From Deltaproteobacteria bacterium (GTDB taxonomy: Bacteria; Myxococcota_A; UBA9160; UBA6930), in the NCBI GenBank assembly GCA_029261815.1, contig JAJDAQ010000172.1, forward strand, positions 1 to 64,000: a stretch of 64,000 bases of DNA, in the 5' to 3' direction. A program made the position numbers and the translations under genes. A model generated the notes under the pieces. The model saw only the letters and a list, made by a program, of their open reading frames with translations, was not told the origin of the DNA and ran no database searches. Numbering within the stretch: the first letter of the stretch is position 1; every line of letters starts with the position of its first letter. This document shows, piece by piece, positions 1-8,867 of the stretch.

Positions 1-1505
1 AGGAAGAGGGCCGGGTGGCCCTCTTCGACCAGGTCGAGGATGGCACGAAGGCGCTTGATTTCGGCGTAGAAGTGGGAGGCGCCCTCCTGTAGCGAGTCGA
101 CGATGCGGATCGATGCACCGACGCGAAGGGGAGAACATGTCAGCGACTCCGCGCAGACGACGGCGCCGGCCTGGGCCAGCACGAGGTTGACGCCGATCGT
201 ACGGAGCCAGGTGCTCTTACCTGACATGTTCGAGCCGCTGACGAGCAGGAGCGGATGGTTGACGCCTAGCGTGAGGTCGTTCCGGACACGAGTCGCCGCC
301 GGCAGCAGCGGATGCCCCAGCCCGCGCGCTTCGACGGTCGGTCCGCCGGTCAGGATCTCGGGAACGACGGCGTCCGTCTGCTCATAGGCATTTCCGGCCA
401 ACGAGAGGAGGGCTTCGAGTTCGCTGAGAACATCCATCCACTCGGGGAGGTGCGGACCGACGCGCTCTCTCCACCGCTCGATCGCGCACGCAAACTGGGT
501 CCCCCACAACAGCAGGCCGGCGAGGGGAGCGAAGAATGCGTTCCGGCGGGAGTCCGCGACTTCGAGGAGTTGGCGGAGGCGATCGATCTCGCGAGAGGGC
601 GGCTTTCCGGCGTCGCCGAGCCTTGCGCGGAGCGCGACGAGGGGAGGGGACTCGAAACGCTCCTCCTCGAGTCGTGCCATCAGTCCACTCAGGACGCCGA
701 GCTGTCGGGCCGGGGTTTCAACGGAACGCAAGACCGCGGAAACGCGTTCGCGTACAGCCGCCGCGAAGGCGAGGTCGGCTGTTACGATCGCGAGCAGCCA
801 GATCGGGCTCGCGCCCAGAATCCAGGCCAGCAGGGCGCCGACGCCGAGCACGGCGAGAATCGCCGCGGCCAGTGCATGCCGGCCGGTGAGCCCCATGGGC
901 GCGGCGCTCCCCCAGCTTTCGAGCGTCGCGGGATGAAGATCGACGCGGAGATCCTCGGCCAGCAATGCCCATTCTTCTCGAAGCTCCTGGCGCGGCTTGA
1001 GTTCGGCGACGGCTTCGTTTCGACGCGCGATTTCATCGGGTTCCGCCGGTGCCATCAACCACTCTGCGAGGCGTGCTTCGCCGCCCACGGTGCGCGCCAT
1101 ACAGAGCCATTCGAACAACGAGCCTTCACCGAACAGGTCGAGGTCGGACGCGTACGGGTGATGGGTAGGCGCGTGATCGAGGCCGCTCTGTCCGGTGCCC
1201 GCGAAGGTGTGTTCGATCCGGGCGATTCCCCTCTCGTGAAAGGTGATCGCTCGCCCTGCGCGGAGCTTTCGCTGGATGACTTGTTCATGCCAGATGGCGA
1301 GGCCTACAAAGACCGCGAGCGCGCCAGCGCCGAGCCAGACGCCAGCTTCGGCCCCGCGAAAGACGAGCACGGCGGCAAGGGCGCCCACGCCAAATACGGC
1401 GAGTCGCGCGTTCCCGATCCGCCGTTCGAGCGTCTCGCAGGCGGCGGCGGCTTGGGTCCGGTCAGCGAGCTGGGACCGGTATTGTTCGAGCGGTGTGGGG
1501 TTCAC
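1..1505 (-). CDS. Membrane-associated MutS-family ATPase (3' end cut off)
   Basis: Leftward gene running off the window edge; 501 codons are visible. A Walker A motif GSNMSGKST lies at residues 424-432, followed by the MutS-type region with 'SHFYAEIKRL'. Two hydrophobic segments near residues 34-71 and two near 205-245 suggest membrane anchoring, which separates it from the canonical mismatch-repair MutS and places it with the short membrane MutS-like proteins of unknown role. The mismatch-recognition domain is not apparent. The GTG start at 1505 overlaps the thiD stop by four bases, so the two are probably co-transcribed. Function inferred from family only. Confidence 0.85.
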   Translation of the reverse strand, partial: MNPTPLEQYRSQLADRTQAAAACETLERRIGNARLAVFGVGALAAVLVFRGAEAGVWLGAGALAVFVGLAIWHEQVIQRKLRAGRAITFHERGIARIEHTFAGTGQSGLDHAPTHHPYASDLDLFGEGSLFEWLCMARTVGGEARLAEWLMAPAEPDEIARRNEAVAELKPRQELREEWALLAEDLRVDLHPATLESWGSAAPMGLTGRHALAAAILAVLGVGALLAWILGASPIWLLAIVTADLAFAAAVRERVSAVLRSVETPARQLGVLSGLMARLEEERFESPPLVALRARLGDAGKPPSREIDRLRQLLEVADSRRNAFFAPLAGLLLWGTQFACAIERWRERVGPHLPEWMDVLSELEALLSLAGNAYEQTDAVVPEILTGGPTVEARGLGHPLLPAATRVRNDLTLGVNHPLLLVSGSNMSGKSTWLRTIGVNLVLAQAGAVVCAESLTCSPLRVGASIRIVDSLQEGASHFYAEIKRLRAILDLVEEGHPALF

Positions 1506-2323
1506 CGCGTGCCGCCGAACCCGAGTACGCGCGCGCCGGCGCCGATGGCGTGGGCGTTCTCGATCGCGTCACGTACGAAGGCGCGCGCCGCGGTTACGGC
1601 AAGAAGGATCGAATCGCCATGGGCGAGCCGAGCGGTCGCGGCCGCAGAAAGTGCGCACCCGGTTCCATGAACGGGATCGCCCGGAATGCGCTCACCCTCC
1701 AGCCAGGTCACCTTCGTTTCGCCGTCAGCGCGCTCCGCGAGACAGTCCGCGGCATCCTCGCTTGCGTGGCCGCCCTTGACGAGCGTGGCTTGCGCGCCGA
1801 ACTCCTCCACAAAGAAACGCGCAGCCGCTTCGGCACCCTTGCGCGTAGAAGCGTCGATCCCGGTGAGCTCCAAGGCTTCGGGTCGGTTCGGAGTCACGAG
1901 CGCGGCGCGCGCACACAGGCCCTGCAGTCCCGGCCACGCGCGGCGTTCGAGGAGCGTCGTCCCATCGCTCGCCATCAGTACCGGATCGATGACCAGGGGT
2001 GGCAGGCCGGCTGGCGTTCTCGGGTCCGGCCCCCGTTCCAGGAGATCGAGCGAGAGATCGATGTTCCGGAGCACGTCATCCGAAGCCAGCATGCCGAGCT
2101 TGACCGCGTGCGGCCGCACGTCGGCGACCAGCCGGCGCAGCTGGTCCGCAGCCACCGAAGGAAAGACAGGCAGCACCTGATGGACCCCAGTGGTGTCTTG
2201 AAGGGTCAGCGCCGTGACAGAAGCGGCGCCGTGGACGCCAAAGTGGCGGAACACCTGCAAGTCCATCTGGAGGCCCGCGCCCCCGGTGGGATCGGAGCCG
2301 GCGACAGTGAGGGCGATCCGCAT
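1502..2323 (-). CDS. thiD: Hydroxymethylpyrimidine/phosphomethylpyrimidine kinase ThiD
   Basis: Cytoplasmic kinase of thiamine pyrimidine synthesis, phosphorylating HMP and HMP-P. The 273-residue length fits the family. The N-terminus carries GSDPTGGAGLQMD (substrate site of the ribokinase fold); 'LVKGGH' and the C-terminal anion-hole motif 'DPVHGTGCALSAA' with the catalytic Cys are present. ATG start at 2323. It overlaps the downstream MutS-like gene by four bases. No other thiamine gene is visible nearby, and I saw no TPP riboswitch in the short upstream spacer. Confidence 0.93.
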   Translation of the reverse strand: MRIALTVAGSDPTGGAGLQMDLQVFRHFGVHGAASVTALTLQDTTGVHQVLPVFPSVAADQLRRLVADVRPHAVKLGMLASDDVLRNIDLSLDLLERGPDPRTPAGLPPLVIDPVLMASDGTTLLERRAWPGLQGLCARAALVTPNRPEALELTGIDASTRKGAEAAARFFVEEFGAQATLVKGGHASEDAADCLAERADGETKVTWLEGERIPGDPVHGTGCALSAAATARLAHGDSILLAVTAARAFVRDAIENAHAIGAGARVLGFGGTR

Positions 2324-2432
2324 TGAGGGGGATGGTAAGATCCGCGGCCGGTTGTCGCACCGGGCAGCCCGATTTGGCGGTGTTGCTCCTGCACGCCGGC
2401 GGGTGTTGCACCCGAAAACCCGACGGAGATCG

Positions 2433-3095
2433 ATGATGCGTACATTCGCGGCCCTGTGGATCCTGCTACTCGCGAGCCCAGCGCTCGGAGAGACCTGGTA
2501 CGCCCAACGGTTGAGTCAGACTGGCGGTGCGGTTGGCGTGGAGCACCTCTGGTCGAGCGGTGATTCGCTGCGCTCGGAAGTCGTCGTGGGTGCCCGACCC
2601 ATCGTGACCGGAGTGCATGGGGATCGTTACTGGATCCAGGATCGCATGACCGGCAAGGGAATTTCCGTCCGCCGTCATCCGAATGCGGTGAAGGCGGATG
2701 CTTCGCGGGCCCGCCCGTTCGGAGACGAAGCAGAACGCCTGCTTCGGCGCGGGGGCGAGTACGTGCGCGATGAGTCCCTCGGTGGGGAAGCCTCTTGCAA
2801 GCTCTACAAGCTCACGGACGATGCCGGACGACAGGAAGTCTGCGTCGGAGCCGATGAGAACGAACTGCCCGTCTACATCGTGAGTTGGGACCGGAAGTCG
2901 AAGCGCGAAGGGCGGACGTCCTACATGAACTGGATCCGTTCACTCGAGATCGATCCGCAATTCTTCGAGGCACCGAGCGGGCCCGGGATCCAGGTCTATA
3001 CCTACGAAGCGTTCGTCAAGGCGTCGGCCGAAGGCAGCATTGGTCCGGCCCCGGTGATCTATCCCCATTTGCTCCACGGTGACCGGGAGCAGTGA
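2433..3095 (+). CDS. Secreted protein of unknown function
   Basis: A 220-residue protein starting at ATG 2433 (a second ATG follows at 2436) behind a GGAG at about 2425. The first 18-20 residues form a clear Sec signal peptide (hydrophobic core WILLLASP, cleavage likely after ALG). The mature part has no motif I recognise; it contains two Cys (in 'EASCKLYKL' and 'QEVCVGAD') that could form a disulfide, and the pattern of short beta-like blocks suggests a periplasmic lipoprotein-carrier-like or DUF4412-like fold, which is a guess. Divergent from thiD. Confidence 0.8.
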   Translation: MMRTFAALWILLLASPALGETWYAQRLSQTGGAVGVEHLWSSGDSLRSEVVVGARPIVTGVHGDRYWIQDRMTGKGISVRRHPNAVKADASRARPFGDEAERLLRRGGEYVRDESLGGEASCKLYKLTDDAGRQEVCVGADENELPVYIVSWDRKSKREGRTSYMNWIRSLEIDPQFFEAPSGPGIQVYTYEAFVKASAEGSIGPAPVIYPHLLHGDREQ

Positions 3096-3146
3096 TCGGG
3101 GGCCTCCAGCAGGGGGCACCATCCGCCGCGACGGATCCCGGCCGCG

Positions 3147-4265
3147 CTACTGGGGCTCACTCACCCAGGAGATGTTGGCATCGGCGAGCGCCGGGGTGCG
3201 CTGCGCCAGGACCGCGAGCTTCCGTGCGACATTCCCCGCGAGTTCGTTGAACGCCACGGCCACCGGGCTCTCGGGTGCGTGGACCACGATCGGCCGACCG
3301 ATGTCGCCGCCCTCGGCCACCCGGGGGTCGATCGGGATCTCGCCCAGGAAGTCGACACCGAGTTCGTCGGCGACGCGTTTCCCGCCGTCTTTGCCGAAGA
3401 TCCAGTACTTCTTGTCGGGCATATCCGGCGGCACGAAGTAGGCCATGTTCTCCACGACCCCGAGAACGGGCACGTCCACCTTCTCGAACATGGTGAGGCC
3501 CTTTCGCGCATCGATGACCGACAGGTCGTTCGCCGTGGTGACGATGACGGCACCCGAGATCGGGGCTCGCTGGGTCAACGTGAGCGCAGCGTCGCCGGTT
3601 CCGGGCGGGAGATCGATGACGAGGTAATCCAGCGTGCCCCACTCGACATCGGCCAGGAACTGCCCGATCAGGCCGTGAACCATCGGGCCGCGCCAGATGA
3701 CGGGCGAACTCTCGGTGATGAAGAATCCCATCGACATCACGCGAAGGCCCTGGGCCTCGAGCGGGATGATCTTCTTCTGGCCGTCACGCTCGACGGTCTC
3801 TGGTCGTCCGTTGACACCGAGCAGCAACGGGAGCGAAGGCCCGTACACATCGGCATCGAGAATGCCGACGGAGGCACCGGCGTCGCGAAGGGAGAGCGCC
3901 AGGTTGACGGCCGTCGTGCTCTTGCCGACGCCGCCCTTGCCGGACGCCACCGCGATCACGTTCTTGACGTGGGGAAGGACGGCATCCTGGCCCGCGGGAG
4001 CCGCAGCGCGACCCCGCGTGTTCGCCGTCATCGTGACGGCGGCTTCGGTGACGCCGTCGAGGGCTTCGACGCGTTCCTTGGCGGCTCGTTCGAACTCTGC
4101 CTTGACCGGGCACGCCGGCGTCGTGAGTTCGATCGCAAAGGCGACACGGCCCCCATCAATCTGCAGATCCTTGATGAAGCCCAGATCGACGATGCTACGT
4201 CCGAGGTCGGGGTCAATGATGGGGCGGAGGGCGTCGAGCACCTCCTGGGAGGTCGGCTGGCTCAT
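3147..4265 (-). CDS. mrp: Mrp/NBP35-family P-loop ATPase with N-terminal MIP18 domain
   Basis: Iron-sulfur cluster carrier/assembly ATPase, 372 residues. Residues 1-85 form a MIP18 (DUF59) domain with the conserved Cys in 'ACPVKAEF' (C52); the deviant Walker A GKGGVGKST is at 109-117, followed by Mrp signatures DADVYGPSLP and 'DYLVIDLPPGTGD'. The C-terminal CxxC that usually holds the bridging cluster is absent: after 'VVENMAYF' the protein reads VPPDMPDKKYW, as in HCF101-like variants. The gene overlaps the upstream Rrf2 regulator gene by four bases, so the two form an operon. Confidence 0.92.
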   Translation of the reverse strand: MSQPTSQEVLDALRPIIDPDLGRSIVDLGFIKDLQIDGGRVAFAIELTTPACPVKAEFERAAKERVEALDGVTEAAVTMTANTRGRAAAPAGQDAVLPHVKNVIAVASGKGGVGKSTTAVNLALSLRDAGASVGILDADVYGPSLPLLLGVNGRPETVERDGQKKIIPLEAQGLRVMSMGFFITESSPVIWRGPMVHGLIGQFLADVEWGTLDYLVIDLPPGTGDAALTLTQRAPISGAVIVTTANDLSVIDARKGLTMFEKVDVPVLGVVENMAYFVPPDMPDKKYWIFGKDGGKRVADELGVDFLGEIPIDPRVAEGGDIGRPIVVHAPESPVAVAFNELAGNVARKLAVLAQRTPALADANISWVSEPQ

Positions 4266-4768
4266 GGGGCTCTCCGGGCGATCGGGGGTTCCGGTGAAGG
4301 GGCATCAAGCCGCGGGCGGGCCGCGGCGGCGGAAATGAGGGACAGCATCGGCGAGTCGCCGGAAGCGAGGTCATGCAGCGTCACGCTCTCGAGGACGTGA
4401 CGGACCGCGGCGTCGACGTTCTCCCACAGCGCGCGTAGCGCGCAGTCGCCGTCACGGACACAGCGCGCTTGCTGGCCGGAGTGACAGTGGCAGAACGTCT
4501 CCGGAAGCAGAGAACCTCCGAGGACCTGGATGGCATCCCAGGCCGTGATCGCGGTGGCCGGCCGTTCCAGTCGGTAGCCGCCGGCCGCGCCCCGGGTGCT
4601 CGTGACGAGTCCGCCGCGCCGGAGCTCGCGCAGGAGCTTCGCCGCGTAGTCGGCCGATAGCCCCTCCGCGGCCGCGATTTCGTGGATCGTCCGCGGGGCG
4701 TCTCCCGGGTGCCTGGCGAGGTCTAGGAGGCACCGCAGGCCGTATTCTTCCTGGGCCAGTAGCTGCAT
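4262..4768 (-). CDS. Rrf2-family transcriptional regulator, probable Fe-S sensor
   Basis: A 168-residue winged-helix regulator of the IscR/NsrR/Rrf2 family. The N-terminal DNA-binding region (residues 1-70, with 'GLSADYAAKLLREL' as recognition helix) is followed by a Cys-rich segment with Cys93, 95, 103 and 109, which may bind an Fe-S cluster. The spacing C-x-C-x7-C-x5-C differs from the IscR pattern C-x5-C-x5-C. Its location directly upstream of mrp, with overlapping ends, fits control of Fe-S metabolism. ATG start at 4768. Confidence 0.9.
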   Translation of the reverse strand: MQLLAQEEYGLRCLLDLARHPGDAPRTIHEIAAAEGLSADYAAKLLRELRRGGLVTSTRGAAGGYRLERPATAITAWDAIQVLGGSLLPETFCHCHSGQQARCVRDGDCALRALWENVDAAVRHVLESVTLHDLASGDSPMLSLISAAAARPRLDAPSPEPPIARRAP

Positions 4769-4877
4769 GGGGCGCGGAAGCTAGGAATCTGGACTCAGCT
4801 GTCAAGATTACGCGTCCCTGACTGCCTGGAGTCGATCGAGTTGCCAGCGTTCTGCCGCTCCGCGAAAGTCGGCGCCC

Positions 4878-5189
4878 ATGGAATGGGGAGACGCTTGGTA
4901 CTGGGTTGCGTTCGGCCTGCTCGGCCAGGCGGCCTTCACGTCCCGCATGCTCGTCCAGTGGCTGGCTTCGGAGCGCGCGGGTCGCAGCTACGTGCCGGTC
5001 CTGTTCTGGTACCTGTCGCTCGCGGGATCACTGATCCTGTTTGTGTATGCGGTCCATCGCCAGGAGCCGATCTTTGCGCTCGGCCAGGCGTTCGGTTGGA
5101 TCGTCTATGGCCGGAACCTGATGCTGCTCCGCAAGTCCGGAGCGAGCCTGTCGCCATCGGCCGACACGAACGCACCGCCTCCCGGTTAG
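4878..5189 (+). CDS. Small membrane protein with lipid A biosynthesis N-terminal (LABN) domain
   Basis: A 103-residue protein starting at ATG 4878. It has three predicted membrane segments and the LABN pattern: 'GLLGQAAFTSRMLVQWLASE' near residues 14-33, followed by 'SYVPVLFWYLSLAGSLIL' and 'FGWIVYGRNLMLL'. LABN proteins occur beside or fused to glycosyltransferases acting on lipid-linked sugars; here the domain stands alone. Its exact reaction is unknown. The presence of the family supports a Gram-negative envelope, though it does not prove one. Confidence 0.85.
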   Translation: MEWGDAWYWVAFGLLGQAAFTSRMLVQWLASERAGRSYVPVLFWYLSLAGSLILFVYAVHRQEPIFALGQAFGWIVYGRNLMLLRKSGASLSPSADTNAPPPG

Positions 5190-5199
5190 GCGTCTGCCG

Positions 5200-6177
5200 C
5201 TAGCCGGCTGCGGGCGTCGGCCGGGACGCCGCATTGCGCAAGATTGCGCGGTAGCCGTGAGGTTCGACACACGCGTGCTCGAGGACGCCGCGCTCCTGGA
5301 GCAGGGCGTGCATCGCGGGGAGCTTGTAGTGAGGAACCGTCATCAAGAGGTGGTGCTCGAGGTGGTAGTTGACGCGATTGGGTCCGATGAAGAGGCGCTC
5401 CCACCATGTGAGGCGGGTCGTGCGCGTATTGCCGAGGGGGTCATTGCGGTCGGGCGTCAGCGCGTGTTCGGCGATGGCACGCACGCGTGTGACGAATGTG
5501 TTGGTCGTCAGCCACGCGACGACCCAGAGCAGGAAGACCCAAGGCGCTCCGGCAATCCAGGTCACCGCGAAGAGCAGGGCGTTGGTCACGACGACGCCGA
5601 TCGCGGCGCGTCGCCCAGCGGGCTCGTCGAAGCGCGCGATCGTGCGCTTGAAAGAGCCCCGCGCGAACTTCATCCCGGTCTGGCCGGACAAGTCACGCCA
5701 GAATTTGCGGCGGAGGCTCGCTGGCGTGATCGGGAACGGCGTCGTGAGGCCAAGATCCGGATCGCGTTCCGTCCCCGTGTGCGCGTGATGTTGCAGGTGG
5801 TAGGGCCGGTATGTCGTGGTGTCGGTCCAGATCGGATAGGCCGCGAGCCACTGGCCCACCCAGTCGTTGGTCGAGCGATTCGAAAAGAGGCTGCGATGGG
5901 AGGCCTCGTGCATCATCACGGCCATTCCGAGTTGGCGCGCACCGATCAGGAAGATCGCAAGAACGATCGTCAGTGGGTTGGGCCAGGCGGCAGCCAATGC
6001 CATGGCCGCGAAAACGATGGCCCAATTGCCCAGTACCGAGACCCAGGAACGCCAGTCCTCGAACTCCAGGAGCGATGAGATTTCGTCGCGGGTCAAGGCC
6101 TCGCGCCATGCCACCTCGCCGGCGGCGGTGTGTCGTTCCAGGGTGGGTTCGGAGTCAGGTGTCGATACTTCAATCAT
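5200..6177 (-). CDS. Membrane fatty acid desaturase
   Basis: Integral membrane di-iron desaturase, 325 residues. The three histidine boxes that bind the iron centre are seen: HEASH at 90-94, HLQHH at 127-131 and HLEHH at 272-276. Hydrophobic segments surround them (about 45-85 and 190-230). The closing NYHLEHH box resembles enzymes acting on acyl chains or carotenoid-like substrates; the substrate cannot be read from sequence. ATG start at 6177. The PaaX-like regulator gene lies just upstream on the same strand, so the pair may be one transcript. Confidence 0.9.
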   Translation of the reverse strand: MIEVSTPDSEPTLERHTAAGEVAWREALTRDEISSLLEFEDWRSWVSVLGNWAIVFAAMALAAAWPNPLTIVLAIFLIGARQLGMAVMMHEASHRSLFSNRSTNDWVGQWLAAYPIWTDTTTYRPYHLQHHAHTGTERDPDLGLTTPFPITPASLRRKFWRDLSGQTGMKFARGSFKRTIARFDEPAGRRAAIGVVVTNALLFAVTWIAGAPWVFLLWVVAWLTTNTFVTRVRAIAEHALTPDRNDPLGNTRTTRLTWWERLFIGPNRVNYHLEHHLLMTVPHYKLPAMHALLQERGVLEHACVEPHGYRAILRNAASRPTPAAG

Positions 6178-6186
6178 GATGGGGCC

Positions 6187-7011
6187 TCACGCGGAAAGCG
6201 ATATGCGTTCGCTCGCGCCGTGCTTGGGGGTCTGGGAATGGGGGGCGCCGTGGCGCGCCATGAAGGATGCCCAGGCGCTACGTCCCGCTCGGTCGTAGCT
6301 GCGTAACGCGCGGGTCAATGCGCGTCGGGGCGCGGCGGCAACGAGTTCCTCGGGGAGCAGCGGATCGAGCGCCAGTTGGCGAATCACGCGGCCGCCTAGC
6401 AGAAACGATTCGACCATGGCGTCGGCTTCAGAGAGCGAGCGGAGTTGGGCCTCGCTCGTGACGAGCGCAGTATGCGCCTCGCTGTATTCGTGTTCGAGCT
6501 TGCCGGTGTCCCAGAGTGCGCAGGCCGCAGCGTGATCGGCCGGCGAAAGCCCGCTGAGCGCGCACACCAGCGCCGTCTGGGGCAGACCGAGCCGTATCAG
6601 TTCTTCGCGCGCGCGGTCGACGCCGCCGCTCCAGTTGTCCGGTCGGACGTACAGCCCGGGCCGGTACGGCTCGAAGCCGAGAAGGGATAGCGGGGAGCGA
6701 TCGGCTGCATCTTCGGCATCGAGATGTACGCCCAGCCAACGTTGTTTCCAGGCGCGAAGCCGGTTGTCACCGGAGCGCCACGCTCGCACCTGCTCGTCCA
6801 CTGCAAGGCTTCGGCCGCTGAGTCGGTAGCGCCCGCGCCCAGCGCGTTCGAGCCGGCCCGCCGTGTGGAGGCGCGTCACGGTGACCCGCAGGCTGTTCTC
6901 ACCCAGACCAAAGAGGTTGGCCGCTTCGACCAGGGCCGAGATCGGGACGCTCTGGCCGCGCACGGAGGACAGGATGTCCAGGACGAGGCTCTTGGGGGTC
7001 AAAGGATGCAT
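6187..7011 (-). CDS. PaaX-like transcriptional regulator
   Basis: A 274-residue protein with the PaaX layout: N-terminal winged helix ('LVLDILSSVRGQSVPISALVEA' split over helices, 'GLGENSLRVTVTRLHTAG'), central domain with 'RAWKQRWLGVHL' and a C-terminal PaaX_C-like region. PaaX proteins repress acyl-CoA catabolic genes and respond to CoA thioesters. I choose ATG 7011; a TTG at 7029 is in frame but would overlap an AT-rich palindrome. It diverges from the crotonase genes at 7095, which are its likeliest targets. Confidence 0.85.
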   Translation of the reverse strand: MHPLTPKSLVLDILSSVRGQSVPISALVEAANLFGLGENSLRVTVTRLHTAGRLERAGRGRYRLSGRSLAVDEQVRAWRSGDNRLRAWKQRWLGVHLDAEDAADRSPLSLLGFEPYRPGLYVRPDNWSGGVDRAREELIRLGLPQTALVCALSGLSPADHAAACALWDTGKLEHEYSEAHTALVTSEAQLRSLSEADAMVESFLLGGRVIRQLALDPLLPEELVAAAPRRALTRALRSYDRAGRSAWASFMARHGAPHSQTPKHGASERISLSA

Positions 7012-7028
7012 CGGCTGAATATTACACA

Positions 7029-7041
7029 ATTATCCAATAAT
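7029..7041. promoter_or_regulatory. Inverted repeat between paaX-like gene and crotonase genes
   Basis: ATTATCCAATAAT is a perfect 5-bp inverted repeat with a 3-bp spacer, in an AT-rich island within a GC-rich genome. It sits 18 bases upstream of the chosen start of the PaaX-like gene and about 55 bases before the divergent crotonase gene. An operator bound by the PaaX-like protein is the simplest reading; this is inference from position. Confidence 0.35.
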
Positions 7042-7094
7042 GAAAACTCTACGTAATGTCTGGACTGCCCTAGACTGCTCCCCCTGGAGGCACC

Positions 7095-7895
7095 ATGAGC
7101 GACACCGAGATCCTGCTCGAGCAAGAAGGCCACGTGGCCAAGGTCATTCTCAACCGACCCGAGAAGATGAACGCCATCAGCACCAGGATGCTGGGCCAGT
7201 TCTCCGAGGTCCTCGTGGAGTGCGACCGTGACCCGAACGTCCGGGTCGTCATGATCACGGGCGCCGGGCGTGGCTTCTGCGCCGGTCTCGACCTGCAGGA
7301 GGCCGCGCAGGGAAAGGGGATCGGTGGAGGCAGCGGTGCCGCCGCAGCGACGAGCAAGTTCGACCTGCGCAACGCGCCGCCGACCGTCCTGCATAACCTC
7401 GACAAGCCCACCGTCTGTGCCCTCAACGGTGGCGCCGCCGGGTACGGGATGGACCTGGCGCTCGGCTGCGACATCCGGATCGCCTCGGACCGGGCGAAGC
7501 TCTCAGCGGCCTTTACCAAGCGAGGTGTCCTGCCGGAGAGTGGGGGCACCTGGTTGTTGCCTCGCATCCTGGGCTGGGCAAAAGCCGCTGAAGTGGCCTT
7601 TACCGGACGGACGCTCTTGGCTGACGAATGCTTGGAGCTGGGTCTGGTCAATGAAGTCGTGCCGGCCGACGAGCTGCCGGAAAAAGCGATGGCGCTCGCG
7701 CAGGAGATCGCGGACAACGCACCGCTCGCGGTGCAGGCGACCAAACGCATGATGCGAATGTCGATGGACGAGACTTTCGAGGCCAATGTCCACCACGTCT
7801 ATCTGCAGCTGCTCCCACTCTTCAGGACCGAAGATTTCCAGGAGGGCGTGAAGTCGTTCCTGGAGAAGCGCAAGCCGGAGTTCAAGGGTCGCTAG
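7095..7895 (+). CDS. Enoyl-CoA hydratase/isomerase family protein
   Basis: A 266-residue crotonase-fold protein starting at ATG 7095 behind GGAGG. Oxyanion-hole motifs are present: 'GAGRGFCAGLDLQE' and 'GGAAGYGMDLALGCDIRIAS'. The two catalytic Glu of classical hydratase are not conserved: the first is Asp (GMDLA) and the second is replaced around 'AAFTKRGVLPE'. It may thus act as an isomerase or on an unusual acyl-CoA. The next crotonase gene begins 34 bases downstream, and both probably belong to one beta-oxidation-type operon controlled from the divergent PaaX-like side. Confidence 0.9.
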   Translation: MSDTEILLEQEGHVAKVILNRPEKMNAISTRMLGQFSEVLVECDRDPNVRVVMITGAGRGFCAGLDLQEAAQGKGIGGGSGAAAATSKFDLRNAPPTVLHNLDKPTVCALNGGAAGYGMDLALGCDIRIASDRAKLSAAFTKRGVLPESGGTWLLPRILGWAKAAEVAFTGRTLLADECLELGLVNEVVPADELPEKAMALAQEIADNAPLAVQATKRMMRMSMDETFEANVHHVYLQLLPLFRTEDFQEGVKSFLEKRKPEFKGR

Positions 7896-7929
7896 GCGAT
7901 CCGCCGCATCCCATTCAAAGGAGACAAGA

Positions 7930-8706
7930 TTGTCGGACGTCGTCGTCGAAACCAAGGAAGGCATCGCCACCGTCACCCTGAATCGTCCGGGATCGATGAA
8001 CGCGATGTCGCAGAATCTCCAGCGTGAGCTCTACGGCGCTTTCGCGTCGCTTGGTTCTGACGATTCTGTCGATGTCGTGATCCTGACGGGCGCCGGCGAA
8101 CGCGCCTTCTCGGCTGGGCTCGACCTCAAGGAACTCTCGGGCCAGGCAGCGCCTTCCGGGCAGGATGCCGACGCAGCCGTCGTCCGCGGTGCCGACCTTG
8201 TGCAGTCGATCGAGGGCTTCGATCGGCCGGTGATCGGTGCGATCAACGGCTTTGCGATCACTGGTGGCTTCGAGTTGGCACTCGCCTGCGACGTGTTGGT
8301 CGGGTCGACCAACGCGCGCTTCGCGGACACCCACGCCCGCGTCGGCATCATGCCCGGGTGGGGTCTGAGCCAGAAGCTCTCGCGTTTGATCGGGATCTCG
8401 CGGGCGAAGGAGCTCTCGCTGACAGGGAACTACCTCGACGCGGCGACTGCGTGCGAATGGGGTCTTTTGAATCGCGTGGTCGAGCCTGATGCGCTCCTGC
8501 CGACCTGCGAAGCACTTGCACGCGATATGCAGAGCTGCGATCCGGTGATGTTGCGCAAATACAAGCGCGTGATCGACGAAGGTTTCGGCGCCTCCTACTC
8601 CGAGGGCCGTGCCATCGAGACGGCGGCCAATCGGGCCCACGGGAACGAAGTCACCGCGGACAGGGTGGCGAACGTCCAGCAACGCGGGCGTACCCAGTCG
8701 GGCTGA
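7930..8706 (+). CDS. Enoyl-CoA hydratase/isomerase family protein
   Basis: A 258-residue crotonase. The start is TTG at 7930, fixed by a strong AAAGGAG at 7917-7923. Motifs: 'GAGERAFSAGLDLKEL' and GFAITGGFELALACD, keeping the first catalytic Glu (GGFELA); the second is absent (the region reads 'FADTHARVGIMPGWG'). This resembles the many paralogous hydratases of acyl-CoA degraders whose substrates are unknown. A short in-frame open stretch follows the stop up to 8816, without a start or ribosome binding site I would trust. Confidence 0.9.
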   Translation: MSDVVVETKEGIATVTLNRPGSMNAMSQNLQRELYGAFASLGSDDSVDVVILTGAGERAFSAGLDLKELSGQAAPSGQDADAAVVRGADLVQSIEGFDRPVIGAINGFAITGGFELALACDVLVGSTNARFADTHARVGIMPGWGLSQKLSRLIGISRAKELSLTGNYLDAATACEWGLLNRVVEPDALLPTCEALARDMQSCDPVMLRKYKRVIDEGFGASYSEGRAIETAANRAHGNEVTADRVANVQQRGRTQSG

Positions 8707-8867
8707 GCCAACGCGCTGCACCAGGAGGGCCGTCATGAGGGCGGCATCGTATTCGTGACGGCGATCGACGACTGGCGGTTTTCGGAGTTCGTCGAGGCCG
8801 CGATCCGTCGCGACTGAATGTCACCGACGGTGCCAGTTGGCCGTCCGTTCGCAAGAGAGCAACTCGC

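Noticed and set aside
312-1670. Long rightward frame of about 450 codons at the left edge.
   Set aside because: It is the complement of the MutS-like gene, whose Walker motif and coupling to thiD are clear.
8707-8816. In-frame open stretch of 36 codons after the TGA of the second crotonase gene.
   Set aside because: The crotonase is full length at its stop, the UGA has no UxxC-type context, and I see no convincing SECIS hairpin, so neither selenocysteine nor a separate gene is supported.
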